NCBI GenBank assembly: GCA_050946835.1
Contig: JBMNVN010000003.1
Coordinates: forward strand, 62,001 to 126,000
Direction of reading: 5' to 3'
DNA length: 64,000 nucleotides
Source of the DNA: UBA1447 sp002329225
GTDB taxonomy: Bacteria > Bacillota > Clostridia > Oscillospirales > Acutalibacteraceae
The notes beneath the pieces were generated by a model that was not told the DNA's origin, ran no database searches, and was given only the letters and a program-made list of their open reading frames with translations. Shown here in pieces: positions 50,896 to 59,909 of the stretch. Position 1 is the first letter of the stretch. The number at the start of each line of letters is the position of its first letter. The translations under genes and the position numbers were made by a program.

Positions 50896-53306
50896 CCGTT
50901 CAAAAAAATAAAACCGGCGACCCGATGCAGAGGCATAGAGCCGCCCTTGAACTTGATAAAATATTACAGCGGCTGGCGGAATTTGCCGCCTGCTCCGACG
51001 CCAAGAAGAGAATAATGAAACTTGAACCGGAAACGGAACTTTTTGCCGCAAAGGTTTTAATTGAGCAAACCGCGGACGCCCACACCCTTCTTGCCAGATT
51101 CGGCTCGCCTTCATTCGGCGGACTTATCAATGTGGAAAACGCCCTTTCCCGCGCTCAGGCGGGCGGTGTTCTTAATATGCGGGAACTGCTGGACATTGCA
51201 TCGGTTTTAAGTTCCGTGCGGGGGCTGGTGCAGTGGCGAAGCTCAAACAAGGGCGTGGAAAGCATCCTGGACATCTATTTTGACGCCCTGACACCCGACA
51301 AAGATCTGGAGGAAGCAATTCTTTCCGCCATTTTATCCGAGGAAGAAATGGCGGATAACGCCTCCCCCCTGTTGTACGACATAAGGCGAAAAATCAGATT
51401 GCAGGAAACCAGGGCCCGTGAGCAGTTGGAAAAATATGCCCGTTCTTCCTCTTATTCCCGCTTTTTACAGGATAATATAATCACCATGCGAAACGGGCGC
51501 TATGTCATTCCGGTTAAAAACGAGTACCGCAGTGAAATACCCGGTCTGGTTCACGACACTTCTTCCAGCGGCGCCACGGTTTTTATTGAACCTTTGCCCG
51601 TTGTGGAAGCGAATAATGAGATTAAGGTTCTTAAAAGTGCGGAACTTGATGAAATGGAACGGATTTTGGCGGAACTTTCCGCCCGAACGGGAGATCTTGC
51701 GGAAAGTATCGGTTACAGTTATGACTGCGCCGTGGATTTAAATGTAATTTTTGCCAAGGCGAATTACGCTTACAGCATTAAGGCGACCGTACCCCAATTA
51801 AACGACGAGGGCGATATTAAGCTCAACGGGGCACGCCATCCCCTTATAGACCCAAAGGTTGCGGTACCCATAGATATAGCCCTGGGCAAAGACTTTGATA
51901 CCCTTGTAATAACGGGGCCGAACACCGGCGGTAAAACAGTTTCCATCAAAACAGTGGGGCTGCTCACGCTCATGGCCATGTGCGGTTTGCTTATCCCCGC
52001 CAAAGATAAAAGCCGCCTTTCGGTATTCAAAGAGGTGCTTGCGGACATAGGCGATGAGCAGAGTATCGAACAGTCCTTGTCCACTTTTTCAGGCCATATT
52101 ACAAATATAATTGATATTATAAAAAGGGCCGACGACAAAAGTCTGGTTCTGATTGACGAGTTGGGGGCGGGTACCGACCCGGTGGAGGGTGCGGCCCTGG
52201 CTATGGCAATATTGGAATCCCTTCACTATAAGGGGGCAAAAATTGCCGCCACCACCCATTATGCCGAACTGAAAGCCTACGCCCTGCAGACCCCTCGGGT
52301 TGAAAATGCCAGCTGCGAGTTTGACGTGGCGACCTTACGCCCCACTTACCGTCTGCTCACAGGTATGCCGGGGCGTTCAAACGCCTTTGCCATTTCCGAA
52401 CGTTTGGGTATGCCTAAAGAGGTGGTGGACAGGGCAAAAGAGCTTGTGTCAACCGAAAACCTGCGTTTTGAAGATGTGGTGGATAAGCTGGAACGCAGCC
52501 GACTTCAGGCGGAAAAAGAGCACGAATATGCCCAATCTCTTTCCGCAAAAGCCAAGGCGGCTCTGGAGGAGGCAAACTCTTCAAAGGATGAAATTCAGCT
52601 TCTCAGAGAGCGGGAGCTGGAAAAAGCCAGGGCGGAAGCGGCAAAAATAACCGAACAGGCCCGAAGAACAGCCTCCGCCCTTATGGCTGAACTGGATAAG
52701 CTGCGCAAAGAAAAGGATTCGGGCAAAGATACGGCGGAACTTGCACGCCGTGCAAGGGCGGCGGTTAAAAAAGGCATGGCGGAAATTGACGCCGCTTCAA
52801 ACCCCGTTACAGCCAAAGCGGACTTCGGGGACTCTCCTCCTCTCCCCCGCCCCCTCCGTGTGGGCGACACCGTTTTGATTGCCGAGATAGGCAGTACCGC
52901 CGAAGTGCTGGAATTGCCCGACAACAGCGGCCATGTTCAGGTGCAGATAGGCACGGCCAAAACCCGGGTTAAACTTGAATCACTACGGCTTATAGAAGAA
53001 CAAAAAGCCTCCCCCTCCCGGGCCGGCAGGCGTGCAGGTATAGATAGCAAACTCGGCGCCGCAGTTGATACACGTCTTGATTTACGGGGTATGACGGTAG
53101 ACGAATGCCTTATTGAATTGGACCGTTTTATAGACGGTTCCCTCCGAACGGGCGTTCACGAGTTTACCGTTGTTCACGGCAAAGGCACGGGAGCACTCCG
53201 CCGGGCGGTACAGCAATACCTGAAAGACAGCCCCTATGTAAAAAAACACCGTCTGGGCGTTTACGGCGAAGGGGAAGACGGGGTCACCATTGTGGAGCTG
53301 AAATAG
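50892..53306 (+). CDS. mutS2: MutS2 (endonuclease/ribosome-rescue factor)
   Basis: 804 residues. MutS core and clamp, ATPase with Walker A GPNTGGKTVSIKTV and Walker B VLIDELGAGTDP, a long coiled-coil region and a C-terminal SMR nuclease domain (LDLRGMTVDECLIEL, FTVVHGKGTGALRRAV). MutS2 proteins suppress recombination and, in Bacillus, act on collided ribosomes. It lacks the mismatch-recognition domain of MutS1. GGGAAGGGAG precedes the ATG that overlaps the recO stop. Confidence 0.97.
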   Translation: MTVQKNKTGDPMQRHRAALELDKILQRLAEFAACSDAKKRIMKLEPETELFAAKVLIEQTADAHTLLARFGSPSFGGLINVENALSRAQAGGVLNMRELLDIASVLSSVRGLVQWRSSNKGVESILDIYFDALTPDKDLEEAILSAILSEEEMADNASPLLYDIRRKIRLQETRAREQLEKYARSSSYSRFLQDNIITMRNGRYVIPVKNEYRSEIPGLVHDTSSSGATVFIEPLPVVEANNEIKVLKSAELDEMERILAELSARTGDLAESIGYSYDCAVDLNVIFAKANYAYSIKATVPQLNDEGDIKLNGARHPLIDPKVAVPIDIALGKDFDTLVITGPNTGGKTVSIKTVGLLTLMAMCGLLIPAKDKSRLSVFKEVLADIGDEQSIEQSLSTFSGHITNIIDIIKRADDKSLVLIDELGAGTDPVEGAALAMAILESLHYKGAKIAATTHYAELKAYALQTPRVENASCEFDVATLRPTYRLLTGMPGRSNAFAISERLGMPKEVVDRAKELVSTENLRFEDVVDKLERSRLQAEKEHEYAQSLSAKAKAALEEANSSKDEIQLLRERELEKARAEAAKITEQARRTASALMAELDKLRKEKDSGKDTAELARRARAAVKKGMAEIDAASNPVTAKADFGDSPPLPRPLRVGDTVLIAEIGSTAEVLELPDNSGHVQVQIGTAKTRVKLESLRLIEEQKASPSRAGRRAGIDSKLGAAVDTRLDLRGMTVDECLIELDRFIDGSLRTGVHEFTVVHGKGTGALRRAVQQYLKDSPYVKKHRLGVYGEGEDGVTIVELK

Positions 53307-53431
53307 TTCCGCAGGACGGTGCGGATAAGTAAAAGAGTGTAGAAAATTTGCCTAAAACTTCCCCTTAATTTGAACAGTTTAGTTGTCTGTGACAATTTCA
53401 CAAACAATGTGGAACAATTTGCAAATTCGGG

Positions 53432-53460
53432 TTGAATACTGCGGCGCTTTGTGGTATAAG
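53432..53460 (+). promoter_or_regulatory. Promoter of the ABC exporter gene
   Basis: TTGAAT (53432-53437), 17-base spacer, TATAAG (53455-53460). The following leader can fold: CGGAGAG (53493-53499) pairs with CTCTCCG (53539-53545) around an inner palindrome CTAAAATTTTAG, ending before the AAAGGA ribosome site. Confidence 0.6.
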
Positions 53461-53587
53461 ATAGACGTAAAAGCGGAATATTTGAAAATCGACGGAGAGT
53501 TTCAAGAACAAATCTAAAATTTTAGTTTTGTTTTGGACCTCTCCGAATGTTTAAGAGGGTCTTTCAAACGAAAGGATTGATTTTATC

Positions 53588-55852
53588 ATGTTGCCGGCAG
53601 AAATTCTGACTAACATTCCCCTGCCTGAAGAGTTGAACAAAAAAGCGGCGGAACTCTTAAAAAGCGATGAGAGGGCAATGTTTTCCCTTGTGGGGGATTT
53701 GAATCTTTCCGGCAGGTATGCCGTATCGGCCCTTATTGCCACCGATAAGCGCCTGATTGTTTTTGACGAGAAGCACGAGGGCGGTGTTTTTACTCTCCCC
53801 CACTCCGATGTGGAAGAAGCGGATGTAAAACGCATGTACGGCAATGCGGTGCTTCGTATTAAATTTAAAGATAACGGGCGGCGGCTGAGCATTTTCCGTT
53901 TTACCTACTCCATAGCGGAACTTGCGGATGCGGTTGCCCTTTTTACCGAAAACATTGCAAAGGGCGCAGACCCCGATGAAGAGTTTAAAACGGTTGAGGC
54001 AACCTTTGAAAAGAAAAAGTCCGTCTGCCCCAAGTGCGGGCGCACACTCATAAGGCAGGGTGCGGAATGTATAAACTGCGCTTCAAAGGGTAAAATTTTT
54101 AAAAAGCTCGCCGTGTACTTTAAGCCCGAATTAAAAAGAATGATCTTTTCCCTTGCGCTTTCACTGGTAACTACTACCCTTGCCCTTGTTCCCCCCTATG
54201 CGACAAAAATGCTGGTGGACGACGTGCTGAAAAACAGGGACGCCAAGATGCTGTTCAGCCTTGTGTTTGCTCTTTTAGGTGTTTATGCCTTACAACACAC
54301 CTTAGGCGCCCTGCGGGGCTATTTATTGCGAATAACCGGGGACAGGATAGTCGCCTCTTTAAGAAATGATATATATGAAAAAGCCCAGTATCTTCCTTTA
54401 AGCTTTTACGATAAGACCAGTACCGGCTCGGTTATATCCCGTGTCAGCGGAGATACCTCCACGCTACAGGCTTTTATGCTGCGTATTTCTCAGGAAGCGG
54501 TAATCCAGTTCTTCCTGATGGTAGGTATTATTACCATCATGTTCGTTATGAACTGGCGGCTCACCCTGCTATCCCTTATTCCCGTACCCCTGGTGGTTTT
54601 CGGCGGCAGGTTCTTCGGCAAGCGTATAGCCCCTATTTACAGTAAAATCTGGAGACGCTGGGCCTCGGTAAGCTCCGTTTTGTCGGACACTCTGCCCAGC
54701 ATCAGGGTAATAAAATCCTTTACAGGTGAAGAAAGGGCGGCCAACAAGTTTGCCGCATTTAATAACGAATGGCTGAAAGAGGACAGAAAAGCGGCGGTGC
54801 TCTCAAACGTATTCCCCTCCGTTGTCACCTTTTTAGTCACCTGCGGCTCCCTGCTTATCTGGGCGGTGGGCGGCTATTGGGTGGTTTACACCCCCGAATA
54901 CATTTCAGTCGGTTTGCTGGTATCCTTTATTTCATACGCGAGTATGTTTTACGGGCCGATTAACTTTTTTGCGACCCTAAATGACACTTATCAGAACGCT
55001 CTTACTTCCGCAGAACGTATTCTGGATATTATAGATGCGGAACCCGAACAGAACTTCGGCGAGGGGCGCACGATAAATACCATAAAGGGCAAAATAGAGT
55101 TTAGAAATGTAAACTTTTCTTTTGACAGGATAAAGAAGACGCTGACAAACATCAATTTTGTTATTGAGCCGGGCGATATTGTGGGTATTGTGGGTACAAC
55201 GGGTTCCGGCAAAAGCACCCTGGTAAACCTGCTGATGAGGTTTTATGACAGCTATGAGGGCGATATTCTTGTAGACGACATCAACATAAAGGATATTGAT
55301 TTAAGCTCCTATCGCTCTCAGATAGGCTACGTTCAGCAGGAACCGATGATGTTTAAGGACACCATTTTCCGCAACATCGCTTACAGCTCCCCCGAGGCAA
55401 ATGTGGAACAGGTTATCCACGTCGCGGATGTGGCAAACGCCCACTCATTTATAGCAAGAACTCCCGACGCCTATGACACAATGCTCGGCGAAAGGGGCGT
55501 AGGGCTTTCCGGCGGGGAACGGCAGAGAATATCCATAGCACGCGCCGTACTTAAAAATCCGAGCATATTGATTTTTGACGAAGCGACCGCCGCCGTGGAC
55601 TCCGAAACGGAACATCTGATACAGGAGGCCATAGAACGCCTGATACGGGGGCGCACCACCCTTATGATAGCCCACAGGTTGTCCACACTCCGCAAGGCGA
55701 ACAAGATAATTGTGGTGGATAAGGGCGAAATCATTGAGTTCGGCTCCCACGACGAACTTATGGAACTCAAGGGCAAATACTTTAAACTTATTGAAATTCA
55801 GTCGCTTTCGGAAAAAATCCGGGAAGGCAAAGAGGCGGAAAACTTTGAATAA
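53588..55852 (+). CDS. ABC exporter with N-terminal PH-like domain and zinc ribbon
   Basis: 754 residues, larger than a usual half-exporter of about 580. Residues 1-120 are a soluble beta-rich domain resembling a bacterial PH-like fold (SALIATDKRLIVFDEKHEGG); residues about 141-160 hold a zinc ribbon (CPKCGRTLIRQGAECINC); then comes the six-helix type I exporter domain and the nucleotide-binding domain with Walker A GTTGSGKST, signature LSGGERQR, Walker B ILIFDEATAAVD and switch IAHRLS. Functions as homodimer or with a partner. The next gene encodes a DUF1854 protein, a pairing seen with cyanophycin-associated transporters in other bacteria, but no cyanophycin genes are in view. Confidence 0.93.
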   Translation: MLPAEILTNIPLPEELNKKAAELLKSDERAMFSLVGDLNLSGRYAVSALIATDKRLIVFDEKHEGGVFTLPHSDVEEADVKRMYGNAVLRIKFKDNGRRLSIFRFTYSIAELADAVALFTENIAKGADPDEEFKTVEATFEKKKSVCPKCGRTLIRQGAECINCASKGKIFKKLAVYFKPELKRMIFSLALSLVTTTLALVPPYATKMLVDDVLKNRDAKMLFSLVFALLGVYALQHTLGALRGYLLRITGDRIVASLRNDIYEKAQYLPLSFYDKTSTGSVISRVSGDTSTLQAFMLRISQEAVIQFFLMVGIITIMFVMNWRLTLLSLIPVPLVVFGGRFFGKRIAPIYSKIWRRWASVSSVLSDTLPSIRVIKSFTGEERAANKFAAFNNEWLKEDRKAAVLSNVFPSVVTFLVTCGSLLIWAVGGYWVVYTPEYISVGLLVSFISYASMFYGPINFFATLNDTYQNALTSAERILDIIDAEPEQNFGEGRTINTIKGKIEFRNVNFSFDRIKKTLTNINFVIEPGDIVGIVGTTGSGKSTLVNLLMRFYDSYEGDILVDDINIKDIDLSSYRSQIGYVQQEPMMFKDTIFRNIAYSSPEANVEQVIHVADVANAHSFIARTPDAYDTMLGERGVGLSGGERQRISIARAVLKNPSILIFDEATAAVDSETEHLIQEAIERLIRGRTTLMIAHRLSTLRKANKIIVVDKGEIIEFGSHDELMELKGKYFKLIEIQSLSEKIREGKEAENFE

Positions 55853-55925
55853 ACGGCGGGGTTTTTGCAGCGCACAGGCGGCCGCCCTGCGTTTTTTAGT
55901 GACAGAATAAAGGATTTGGTGTATA

Positions 55926-56417
55926 ATGACAGAGCGAACTTACATAGAAAATGACAATGCCCGAATCACTCGGGGTGAAGGCATTCTGCTAAAGGTAGAG
56001 ATGTATGACGGCAGGATTTTTGAAGATGTGGAAGCCCGGCGTCTGTTCCCTGTTACCGGCGTCTATAAGTACATAACCCTCCTTGACAGCGAGGGTGCGG
56101 AACAGGCGGTAATCCGTGACCTGAGAAACCTTACCCCGGATTCCAGAGCCGTTGTAGAAGAAGTACTCGGCGAATACTACCTGGTTCCGAAAATCACGCA
56201 AATCGAAAAAATCATTAACAAAAAGGTTAAAATTATTTTTCATGTCATAACCGATAACGGGCCACGGGAGTTTGAGGTTAAAAGCATTTATTCCGACATA
56301 AAAACGCTCTATGACGGGCGGGTGCTTATCAAAGACTCAAACGACAACCGCTATGAGATCAGCAACTTAAATGCTCTGAGCAGGGACAGCCAGCGGTTAA
56401 TGGCCCCATATCTGTAA
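55926..56417 (+). CDS. DUF1854 family protein
   Basis: 163 residues matching the DUF1854 pattern: LFPVTGVYKYITLLDSEG, VEEVLGEYYLVPKITQIEKI, HVITDNGPREFEV and RVLIKDSNDNRYEISNLNAL with the final DSQRLM. Function is not known; members commonly neighbour ABC exporters like the one just upstream, so it may regulate or complete that transporter. It begins 73 bases after the exporter. Confidence 0.85.
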   Translation: MTERTYIENDNARITRGEGILLKVEMYDGRIFEDVEARRLFPVTGVYKYITLLDSEGAEQAVIRDLRNLTPDSRAVVEEVLGEYYLVPKITQIEKIINKKVKIIFHVITDNGPREFEVKSIYSDIKTLYDGRVLIKDSNDNRYEISNLNALSRDSQRLMAPYL

Positions 56418-56431
56418 GAAAGGAGAACTTT

Positions 56432-56782
56432 ATGAAACTTATCATTGCCGTAATAAACAATGACGACAGCGCGGAGGTCACCGAAGCGTTGACAAGAGAG
56501 GGGCACCGTGTTACGAAACTTTCCACCACGGGCGGTTTTTTGCTTACGGGCAACACAACGCTTTTAATCGGAGCCCAGCCCGACCAGGTTGAAAATGTTC
56601 GGGATATTATCGCCGCTCACAGCAGCACCAGAGTAAAACGGGTGCCTACCTTTGACTCTTTCGGACGGGGGCTCGGTGCGGCTGATGTGGATGTTACGGC
56701 CAATGTTAAGGGCGCTACCATTTTTGTGCTGAATACGCAAAACTCGGATTCGAAAATAGAAAAAATTGAAGACGAAAAATAA
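56432..56782 (+). CDS. darA: Cyclic-di-AMP receptor, PII-like (DarA/PstA)
   Basis: 116 residues, the normal length. PII-like fold with MKLIIAVINNDDSAEVTEAL, LSTTGGFLLTGNTTLLIG and the c-di-AMP-binding loop region; the T-loop tip is RVPTFDSFGRG. DarA binds c-di-AMP and controls unknown partners. AGAAAGGAG precedes the ATG; 14 bases after the DUF1854 gene. Confidence 0.96.
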   Translation: MKLIIAVINNDDSAEVTEALTREGHRVTKLSTTGGFLLTGNTTLLIGAQPDQVENVRDIIAAHSSTRVKRVPTFDSFGRGLGAADVDVTANVKGATIFVLNTQNSDSKIEKIEDEK

Positions 56783-56951
56783 TTTTCTCCCGAAGTTTTC
56801 AACAACCGCTTTTCAGTTTTTTCATACATATTGAGGTTCATTTAAACCCTAAGCGCAACCTGTGCCCCCTGCTTAAGAACAAGTTGATTATTCAACGGAT
56901 TTTCAACGGGTTTTAAACAGAAAAAGATGTTCCGGTGTCATTATTTTACCC

Positions 56952-56980
56952 TTGACACCGTTTTTTTCATCTTGTATAAT
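56952..56980 (+). promoter_or_regulatory. Promoter of the ylxM-ffh operon
   Basis: TTGACA (56952-56957), 17-base spacer, TATAAT (56975-56980): consensus SigA-type promoter. Transcription would begin near 56987, right at the first leader hairpin. Confidence 0.92.
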
Positions 56981-56987
56981 GGGGCCC

Positions 56988-57033
56988 TGTAAAGCTCCGA
57001 GCTTTACACGCAAAGTGTTCGGCTCGTTTTTTT
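56988..57033 (+). promoter_or_regulatory. Leader with alternative hairpins, possible attenuator
   Basis: Hairpin 1: TGTAAAGCT (56988-56996) with AGCTTTACA (57000-57008), 3-base loop. Hairpin 2 uses part of the same bases: CGAGC (56998-57002) with GCTCG (57022-57026), inner ACAC/GTGT, followed by TTTTTTT (57027-57033). The two are mutually exclusive and hairpin 2 has the form of a terminator, so operon expression could be attenuated. Confidence 0.5.
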
Positions 57034-57056
57034 ATGTTTGTAGAGAGGGTGTCAAA

Positions 57057-57419
57057 ATGGCAAAAAATCTTGAGATAACACTGCTTCTGGATTTTTACGG
57101 CGATATGTTAACCCAAAAACAAAGGGATTTTTTGGGCTATTACTACAACGATGACCTCTCCTTATCCGAAATAGCCGTTAACGAGGGTATTACCCGCCAA
57201 GGAGTGAGGGACGCCATAAAACGGGCGGAAACTCAGCTTTTTGAAATGGAAAGCCGTTTGGAGCTTGTCCGCCGCTTTGAAGAAATGCGGGAGGGGCTCG
57301 GGCAAATAATTGACCTTGCCCAGGAAATTAACGATTACAACATGAAGCACAGCCTTTCCAGGGAGATTAACGAGTACTCCGTAAAAATCAAAACTCTTTC
57401 TCAGCTTTTGCTTCAATAA
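57057..57419 (+). CDS. ylxM: YlxM, sigma-70 region-4-like SRP accessory protein
   Basis: 120 residues from the ATG at 57057 (GAGAGGG upstream); the frame is open further up but that part contains promoter and leader. A helix-turn-helix like sigma region 4 is seen in LSLSEIAVNEGITRQGVRDAIKRAE, followed by coiled-coil helices. YlxM genes almost always precede ffh and the protein is linked to SRP function. Confidence 0.95.
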   Translation: MAKNLEITLLLDFYGDMLTQKQRDFLGYYYNDDLSLSEIAVNEGITRQGVRDAIKRAETQLFEMESRLELVRRFEEMREGLGQIIDLAQEINDYNMKHSLSREINEYSVKIKTLSQLLLQ

Positions 57420-57457
57420 TATTTTTCAGGCTTTAAACACGAAAGGATGTTTGATCT

Positions 57458-58813
57458 TTGGCATTTGAAGGTCTTTCCGAAAAACTTGAAAACGCTTTTA
57501 AAAAGTTACGCAGCAAGGGCAGCTTAACCGAAGCCGACGTACGTGACGCCATGCGGGAAGTGCGGCTTGCACTTTTGGAAGCGGATGTAAACTATAAGGT
57601 TGCCAAAGATTTTACTACCACCGTTACCGAGCGGGCCATAGGCGCAAAGGTTATGGAAAGCCTTACCCCCGCACAGATGGTAATTAAAATTGTCAACGAA
57701 GAACTCATCGAGTTAATGGGCGGCACCAGAACCCGGCTCGCCAGTGCGGCCCGTCCGCCCACGGTTGTGATGATGTGCGGCTTGCAGGGTTCAGGTAAAA
57801 CAACCCACTGTGCAAAAATCGCTCTGATGTTAAAAAAACAGGGCAACCGCCCTTTACTTGTTGCCTGTGATATATACCGCCCCGCCGCCATAAAGCAGCT
57901 TCAGGTAGTCGGTGAACAGGCCGGAGTTCCGGTTTTTGAGATGGGAACACAAAACAGCCCTGTAACTATTGCTAAAGAGGCTGTTAAACTTGCCAAAGAC
58001 CACGGCTATGACTACGTTTTTTTAGATACCGCCGGCCGCCTTCATGTAGATGAAGAGCTGATGACCGAGCTTAAAAACATCAAGTCCGAGGTAAAACCCC
58101 ACGAAATTCTTCTTGTAGTGGACGCCATGACCGGTCAGGATGCAGTGAATGTGGCCGCCTCCTTTAACGAAGCCCTGGGCATAGACGGCATGGTGCTTAC
58201 AAAGCTCGACGGCGATACCAGAGGCGGCGCCGCTCTTTCCGCCCGCTCCGTCACCGGAAAACCCATAAAGTTTGTAGGCGTGGGTGAAAAAATCGAGGAT
58301 TTAGAGGACTTTCACCCGGACAGAATGGCTTCAAGAATCCTCGGCATGGGGGACATGCTCTCCCTTATTGAAAAAGCCGAAACCGCTCTCGACGAAAAGA
58401 AAGCCCTTGAGCTGGAGAAAAAAATTCGCCAGAACAAGTTGGATTTTAACGACCTTTATGACCAGATTGTTCAGGTCAGAAAAATGGGCAGTATCCGCGA
58501 CACCCTTTCGATGTTGCCCGGAATGGGCAAAAAACTTGACGATGTGGAAATTGACGAAAGAAAGTTTGACCATATCCTCGCCATCATCACTTCCATGACA
58601 CCTAAGGAAAGAAGCAATCCCGAAATTATCAACCCCTCCCGCAAGCGCAGAATCGCTGCAGGCAGCGGTCAACAGGTAGAGGATGTAAACAGGGTTCTTA
58701 AACAGCTGAGGGATATGCAGGCTATGCTCAAGCAATTCAGCGGCAAGGGTGCAAAGAAAAAGCTCAGAAGAATGGGGATCAACCCGCCGCCCGGCGGCAT
58801 GAACTTTATGTAA
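57458..58813 (+). CDS. ffh: Signal recognition particle protein Ffh
   Basis: 451 residues from TTG at 57458, about 10 bases after AAAGGA. N domain, GTPase G domain with GLQGSGKTTHCAK, DTAGRLHVDEEL and TKLDGD, then the methionine-rich M domain (MGSIRDTLSMLPGM, GQQVEDVNRVLKQLRDMQAM) that binds SRP RNA and signal peptides. With SRP RNA it targets membrane proteins to FtsY. Ends in the common GGMNFM. Confidence 0.98.
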   Translation: MAFEGLSEKLENAFKKLRSKGSLTEADVRDAMREVRLALLEADVNYKVAKDFTTTVTERAIGAKVMESLTPAQMVIKIVNEELIELMGGTRTRLASAARPPTVVMMCGLQGSGKTTHCAKIALMLKKQGNRPLLVACDIYRPAAIKQLQVVGEQAGVPVFEMGTQNSPVTIAKEAVKLAKDHGYDYVFLDTAGRLHVDEELMTELKNIKSEVKPHEILLVVDAMTGQDAVNVAASFNEALGIDGMVLTKLDGDTRGGAALSARSVTGKPIKFVGVGEKIEDLEDFHPDRMASRILGMGDMLSLIEKAETALDEKKALELEKKIRQNKLDFNDLYDQIVQVRKMGSIRDTLSMLPGMGKKLDDVEIDERKFDHILAIITSMTPKERSNPEIINPSRKRRIAAGSGQQVEDVNRVLKQLRDMQAMLKQFSGKGAKKKLRRMGINPPPGGMNFM

Positions 58814-58883
58814 TCTCAATTTATCATGGATTCATTTTAAATTGCAGACATACAACAAGACTAAATTTTTGGAGGAATTTACC

Positions 58884-59126
58884 ATGGCTGTAAAAATCAG
58901 ACTGCGTCGGATGGGCGCAAAAAAATCACCTTTTTATCGTATTGTGGTCGCGGATTCCCGCTACCCCCGCGACGGCAGATTTATTGAAGAAATCGGTACT
59001 TATAATCCGCTTATAGATCCCCCCGAAGTTAAGGTTGACGGGGAAAAGGCTAAGCAGTGGATAGCTAACGGCGCACAACCGACAGACACAGTTAAGGCCC
59101 TTCTTAAGAAAAACGGCATTATCTGA
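58884..59126 (+). CDS. rpsP: 30S ribosomal protein S16
   Basis: 80 residues from ATG at 58884 with GGAGGAA 6-7 bases upstream. Typical beginning AVKIRLRRMGAKKSPFYRIV and ADSRYPRDGRFIEEIGTYNP. The frame extends upstream to 58842 without a ribosome site. Between ffh and khpA as in most Bacillota. Confidence 0.98.
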   Translation: MAVKIRLRRMGAKKSPFYRIVVADSRYPRDGRFIEEIGTYNPLIDPPEVKVDGEKAKQWIANGAQPTDTVKALLKKNGII

Positions 59127-59161
59127 CGGTCGGATTTTATCTATTATAGGAGGACAACCCC

Positions 59162-59395
59162 ATGAAAGAACTGCTAATCTCTATTGCCCAGGGACTCGTT
59201 GAAGACCCTTCCGCCGTCTCGGTCACGGTGGATGAGCCTTCGGAAGACGGAACGGTCGTTTATCACCTGCATGTCGGCGAAGCCGATATGGGCCGTGTCA
59301 TCGGCAAACAGGGCCGTATTGCGAAAGCCATTCGCACCATCATGCGCTCGGCGGCCAATCGTGTTGACGAAAAAGTTTCCGTAGAAATTGATTAA
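59162..59395 (+). CDS. khpA: KH-domain RNA-binding protein KhpA
   Basis: 77 residues, a single KH domain with the GxxG loop in GRVIGKQGRIAKAIRTIM. KhpA (YlqC) works with KhpB/Jag in RNA binding and cell elongation control in Gram-positive bacteria. TAGGAGGAC precedes the ATG. Overlaps rimM by 8 bases. Confidence 0.96.
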   Translation: MKELLISIAQGLVEDPSAVSVTVDEPSEDGTVVYHLHVGEADMGRVIGKQGRIAKAIRTIMRSAANRVDEKVSVEID

Positions 59396-59909
59396 AGAAT
59401 ACCTGGAAATCGGTCGGATTGTAGGTACCCACGGCGTTAAAGGCGAACTGCGTGTTCAGCCGTGGTGCGATTCCCCGGAGTATTTCAGGAATTTTAAAAC
59501 CCTCTATCGGGACAACAAAGGTGTGCAGGCGGTCAAAGTTTTAAAAAGCCGCACGCACGGGGGTATAGTATTGCTTAGCCTTGAAGGTGTGAGCAGCATT
59601 GAAGATGCCGCTCCCCTTCGCGGCAAGGTTCTTTTTATGCGCAGAGCCGATGCTCCCCTGCCCGACGGTCACTATTTTATCAGTGAACTGACAGACTGTA
59701 CCGTGGTTGATGCCGACGACGAAGGCAAAGAGTACGGAGTTTTGACCGATGTCAGCCAAACGGGAGCCAACGATGTCTGGCATATAGAGGATAAACTCGG
59801 ACGGGAATATCTGCTGCCCGCTATCCCCGATGTGGTAATTAATGTTGACGTAGTATCCGGGATAATTAAAATCCGGCCCCTGAAAGGGATTTTTGACGAT
59901 GAGGATTGA
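59388..59909 (+). CDS. rimM: Ribosome maturation factor RimM
   Basis: 173 residues from TTG at 59388, overlapping the khpA stop by 8 bases and probably translationally coupled, since no Shine-Dalgarno is visible. RimM N-domain with EIGRIVGTHGVKGELRVQPW and a C-terminal PRC-barrel (DVWHIEDKLGREYLLPAIPD). It binds S19 during 30S assembly. Overlaps trmD. Confidence 0.96.
   Translation: MIKEYLEIGRIVGTHGVKGELRVQPWCDSPEYFRNFKTLYRDNKGVQAVKVLKSRTHGGIVLLSLEGVSSIEDAAPLRGKVLFMRRADAPLPDGHYFISELTDCTVVDADDEGKEYGVLTDVSQTGANDVWHIEDKLGREYLLPAIPDVVINVDVVSGIIKIRPLKGIFDDED

Noticed and set aside
26189..57008. Shared word CCCTGTAAAG in the clpC terminator and in the ylxM leader
   Set aside because: Ten bases within two different hairpins with different context; more likely coincidence than a common regulatory site.
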